DNA from: Deltaproteobacteria bacterium
GTDB taxonomy: Bacteria; Desulfobacterota; Desulfobacteria; Desulfobacterales; UBA11574
NCBI GenBank assembly: GCA_019313505.1
Contig: JAFDBA010000113.1
Span: 1 to 8,480, forward strand
Direction of reading: 5' to 3'
Length of the DNA stretch: 8,480 nucleotides
This document shows positions 7,294-8,480 of the stretch, piece by piece; the stretch's first letter is position 1, and every line of letters begins with the position of its first letter. The notes beneath the pieces are model-generated. The model searched no databases. It was given only the letters and a program-made list of their open reading frames with translations, and was not told the DNA's origin. A program made the position numbers and the translations under genes.

Positions 7294-7299
7294 GAGGTG
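7294..7299 (+). promoter_or_regulatory. Ribosome binding site of the methyltransferase gene
   Basis: GAGGTG lies 8 bases before the ATG at 7308 and only 3 bases after the kinase stop codon. It favours ATG 7308 over the out-of-frame ATG at 7304, and suggests that the gene is translated from the kinase mRNA. Confidence 0.65.
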
Positions 7300-7307
7300 T
7301 TTAATGT

Positions 7308-8129
7308 ATGCATAATCCTGAATATTTAATGGAAAATGACGAAGAAACATTTCGTCTCGATATGAAAATTGACACTGCAACGCTTGAAAAACAGGCCTTA
7401 TGGGCCGGTATCAAACCGGGCATGCGCGTTCTTGATCTGGGGTATGGATCGGGAAAAACCACTTTCTACCTTCACAAACTGGTCCAACCGAATGGTGAAG
7501 TGGTTGGAGTTGACAACTCTGACGAAAGAATTAAATACGCAAAAATGCATTATGGTCAAAAAGGGATAGAATATCTAAAAAAAGATATTTGCAAATCTTT
7601 AGATGATATAGGAATGTTCGATTTTATCTGGGTCCGATTTGTTCTGGAATATTATCGATCTAAAAGTTTTAATATTGTTAAGAATATATCCCGGGTTCTG
7701 AGACCGGGAGGCATTATCTGCCTGATAGATTTGGACTATAACTGTTTAAGACATTTCGGACTCTCAGACAGACTTAACAAAACAATTTGCGGAATAATTA
7801 AAACCCTGGAAAAAAGTGCCGACTTTGACCCATATATAGGGATAAAGCTTTATTCTTTCTTATACGACCTCGGCTACCAGGATATAGACGCAAATTTAGC
7901 CCCACATCATCTGATTTTTGGGCAAGTAAAGGAAAAAGATGACTTTAACTGGACGAAAAAGGTTGAAGTTGCTGCGAAAAAGTCAGGATACCAGTTTGAA
8001 GAATACACAGGAGGGTATGAAGAGTTTTTTGAAGAATTTAGGCAATTCTTTTCTGATCCGAGAAGATTTACATATACCCCGGTAATCTCCTGCAGAGGGC
8101 GCAAGCCTATTAATCGATCGTATCTATAA
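7308..8129 (+). CDS. Class I SAM-dependent methyltransferase
   Basis: This is a 273-residue, probably cytoplasmic methyltransferase with a Rossmann-like fold. Motif I is VLDLGYGSGKTT (41-52), the SAM-binding loop of DxGxGxG type. The acidic residue ending the second strand is in VVGVDNS (65-71). Motif II is FDFIWVRFVLEYY (104-116), and the post-motif loop is LRPGGIICLIDLDY (131-144). The N-terminus (EYLMENDEETFRLDMK) is a lead-in seen in a group of small-molecule or unassigned UbiE/LaeA-like methyltransferases. The last 130 residues, likely the substrate-binding part, show no motif I can assign. No transmembrane segment or signal peptide is seen. It begins 17 bases after the kinase stop with a good ribosome binding site, so it is probably co-transcribed with the kinase. 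The acceptor is unknown. It converges on the next gene with a 14-bp gap and no obvious terminator. Confidence 0.88.
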   Translation: MHNPEYLMENDEETFRLDMKIDTATLEKQALWAGIKPGMRVLDLGYGSGKTTFYLHKLVQPNGEVVGVDNSDERIKYAKMHYGQKGIEYLKKDICKSLDDIGMFDFIWVRFVLEYYRSKSFNIVKNISRVLRPGGIICLIDLDYNCLRHFGLSDRLNKTICGIIKTLEKSADFDPYIGIKLYSFLYDLGYQDIDANLAPHHLIFGQVKEKDDFNWTKKVEVAAKKSGYQFEEYTGGYEEFFEEFRQFFSDPRRFTYTPVISCRGRKPINRSYL

Positions 8130-8143
8130 ATCACACATGGCTT

Positions 8144-8480
8144 TCAAGAATTACTCCCTTCAAACAATCGATTAAGATGCTTGAAGTAAAGGTCTGTATG
8201 TTTCATGTCCAGCACCCAAAGATTATACGATTTCTCATAAGGTATGGATTCCTTTTCAGCATAAGAAACCGGATAGATGAGTACGGGAATTTCATTCTGC
8301 TCAAATTTTGGGGAAAGCTTGGAAAACATTAAGTTTAAAACATCTTTGGGAAGATCATCCGAATCAATAACAATGACTTTTATACAATTGGTCAGATCAG
8401 CCAGGTTGAGGCCTATATCCGAGATATTAACCATGACGACTGCTTTGAGTATGCCGTCCTTCTTCAATGAAAAAAGATGC
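8144..8480 (-). CDS. Hypothetical protein, C-terminal part only
   Basis: The reading frame on the minus strand is open to the window edge and ends at a TGA (8146-8144). About 112 residues are visible, reading in from the edge as HLFSLKKDGILKAVVMVNIS. A TTG at 8467 could serve as a start, but it has no Shine-Dalgarno and the frame continues upstream of it, so the gene most likely begins outside the window. The visible part alternates hydrophobic strands (IKVIVIDSD, PVLIYPVSYA, YNLWVLDM) with amphipathic helices, which suggests the end of an alpha/beta domain. LKAVVMVNISDIGLNLADL could be the closing part of an acyltransferase-like (GNAT) or similar domain, but I cannot assign a family. No signal peptide or transmembrane segment is visible. 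Its orientation, opposite to the methyltransferase, puts it in a separate transcription unit. Confidence 0.6.
   Translation of the reverse strand, partial: HLFSLKKDGILKAVVMVNISDIGLNLADLTNCIKVIVIDSDDLPKDVLNLMFSKLSPKFEQNEIPVLIYPVSYAEKESIPYEKSYNLWVLDMKHTDLYFKHLNRLFEGSNS

Overview
The window reads as ordinary chromosomal DNA from a Gram-negative, probably anaerobic bacterium. A deltaproteobacterium of the Desulfobacterales type is the best guess. The reasons are the style of the hybrid histidine kinase (GAF-PAS-HisKA-receiver with a GGVAHDLNN H-box), the plant/spirochaete-like phosphofructokinase, and a TPR plus periplasmic-binding-protein lipoprotein of the kind common in that group. This assignment rests on recalled family resemblance, not on a search.

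Layout. A 5'-truncated 6-phosphofructokinase gene (1-1029, +) converges on a lipoprotein gene (3025 to 1069, -). The lipoprotein is an LpoA-like penicillin-binding-protein activator or ABC-type binding protein, and its frame is broken near 1341-1370, so it reads as a 566-residue ORF plus an overlapping 3' piece. A 137-bp divergent spacer separates it from tyrA (3163-4347, +), a bifunctional chorismate mutase/prephenate dehydrogenase that makes 4-hydroxyphenylpyruvate for tyrosine synthesis. After a 60-bp gap come a 960-residue hybrid sensor histidine kinase (4408-7290, +) and, 17 bp later, a class I SAM-dependent methyltransferase (7308-8129, +). No terminator is visible between tyrA, the kinase and the methyltransferase, so they may share a transcript. 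The window closes with the 3' end of a converging gene of unknown function (8144-8480, -).

The genes do not form one pathway: glycolysis, cell envelope, aromatic amino-acid synthesis and signalling sit side by side. The only pair whose spacing suggests joint work is the kinase and methyltransferase. I see no tRNA, rRNA, CRISPR array, insertion sequence or phage gene, and no clear undescribed system. The points most worth following are the frameshift in the lipoprotein gene, the unusual N-terminal sensor of the kinase with its loop-less membrane hairpin, the mixed ATP/PPi signature of the phosphofructokinase, and the lack of Shine-Dalgarno sites in front of both divergent genes.
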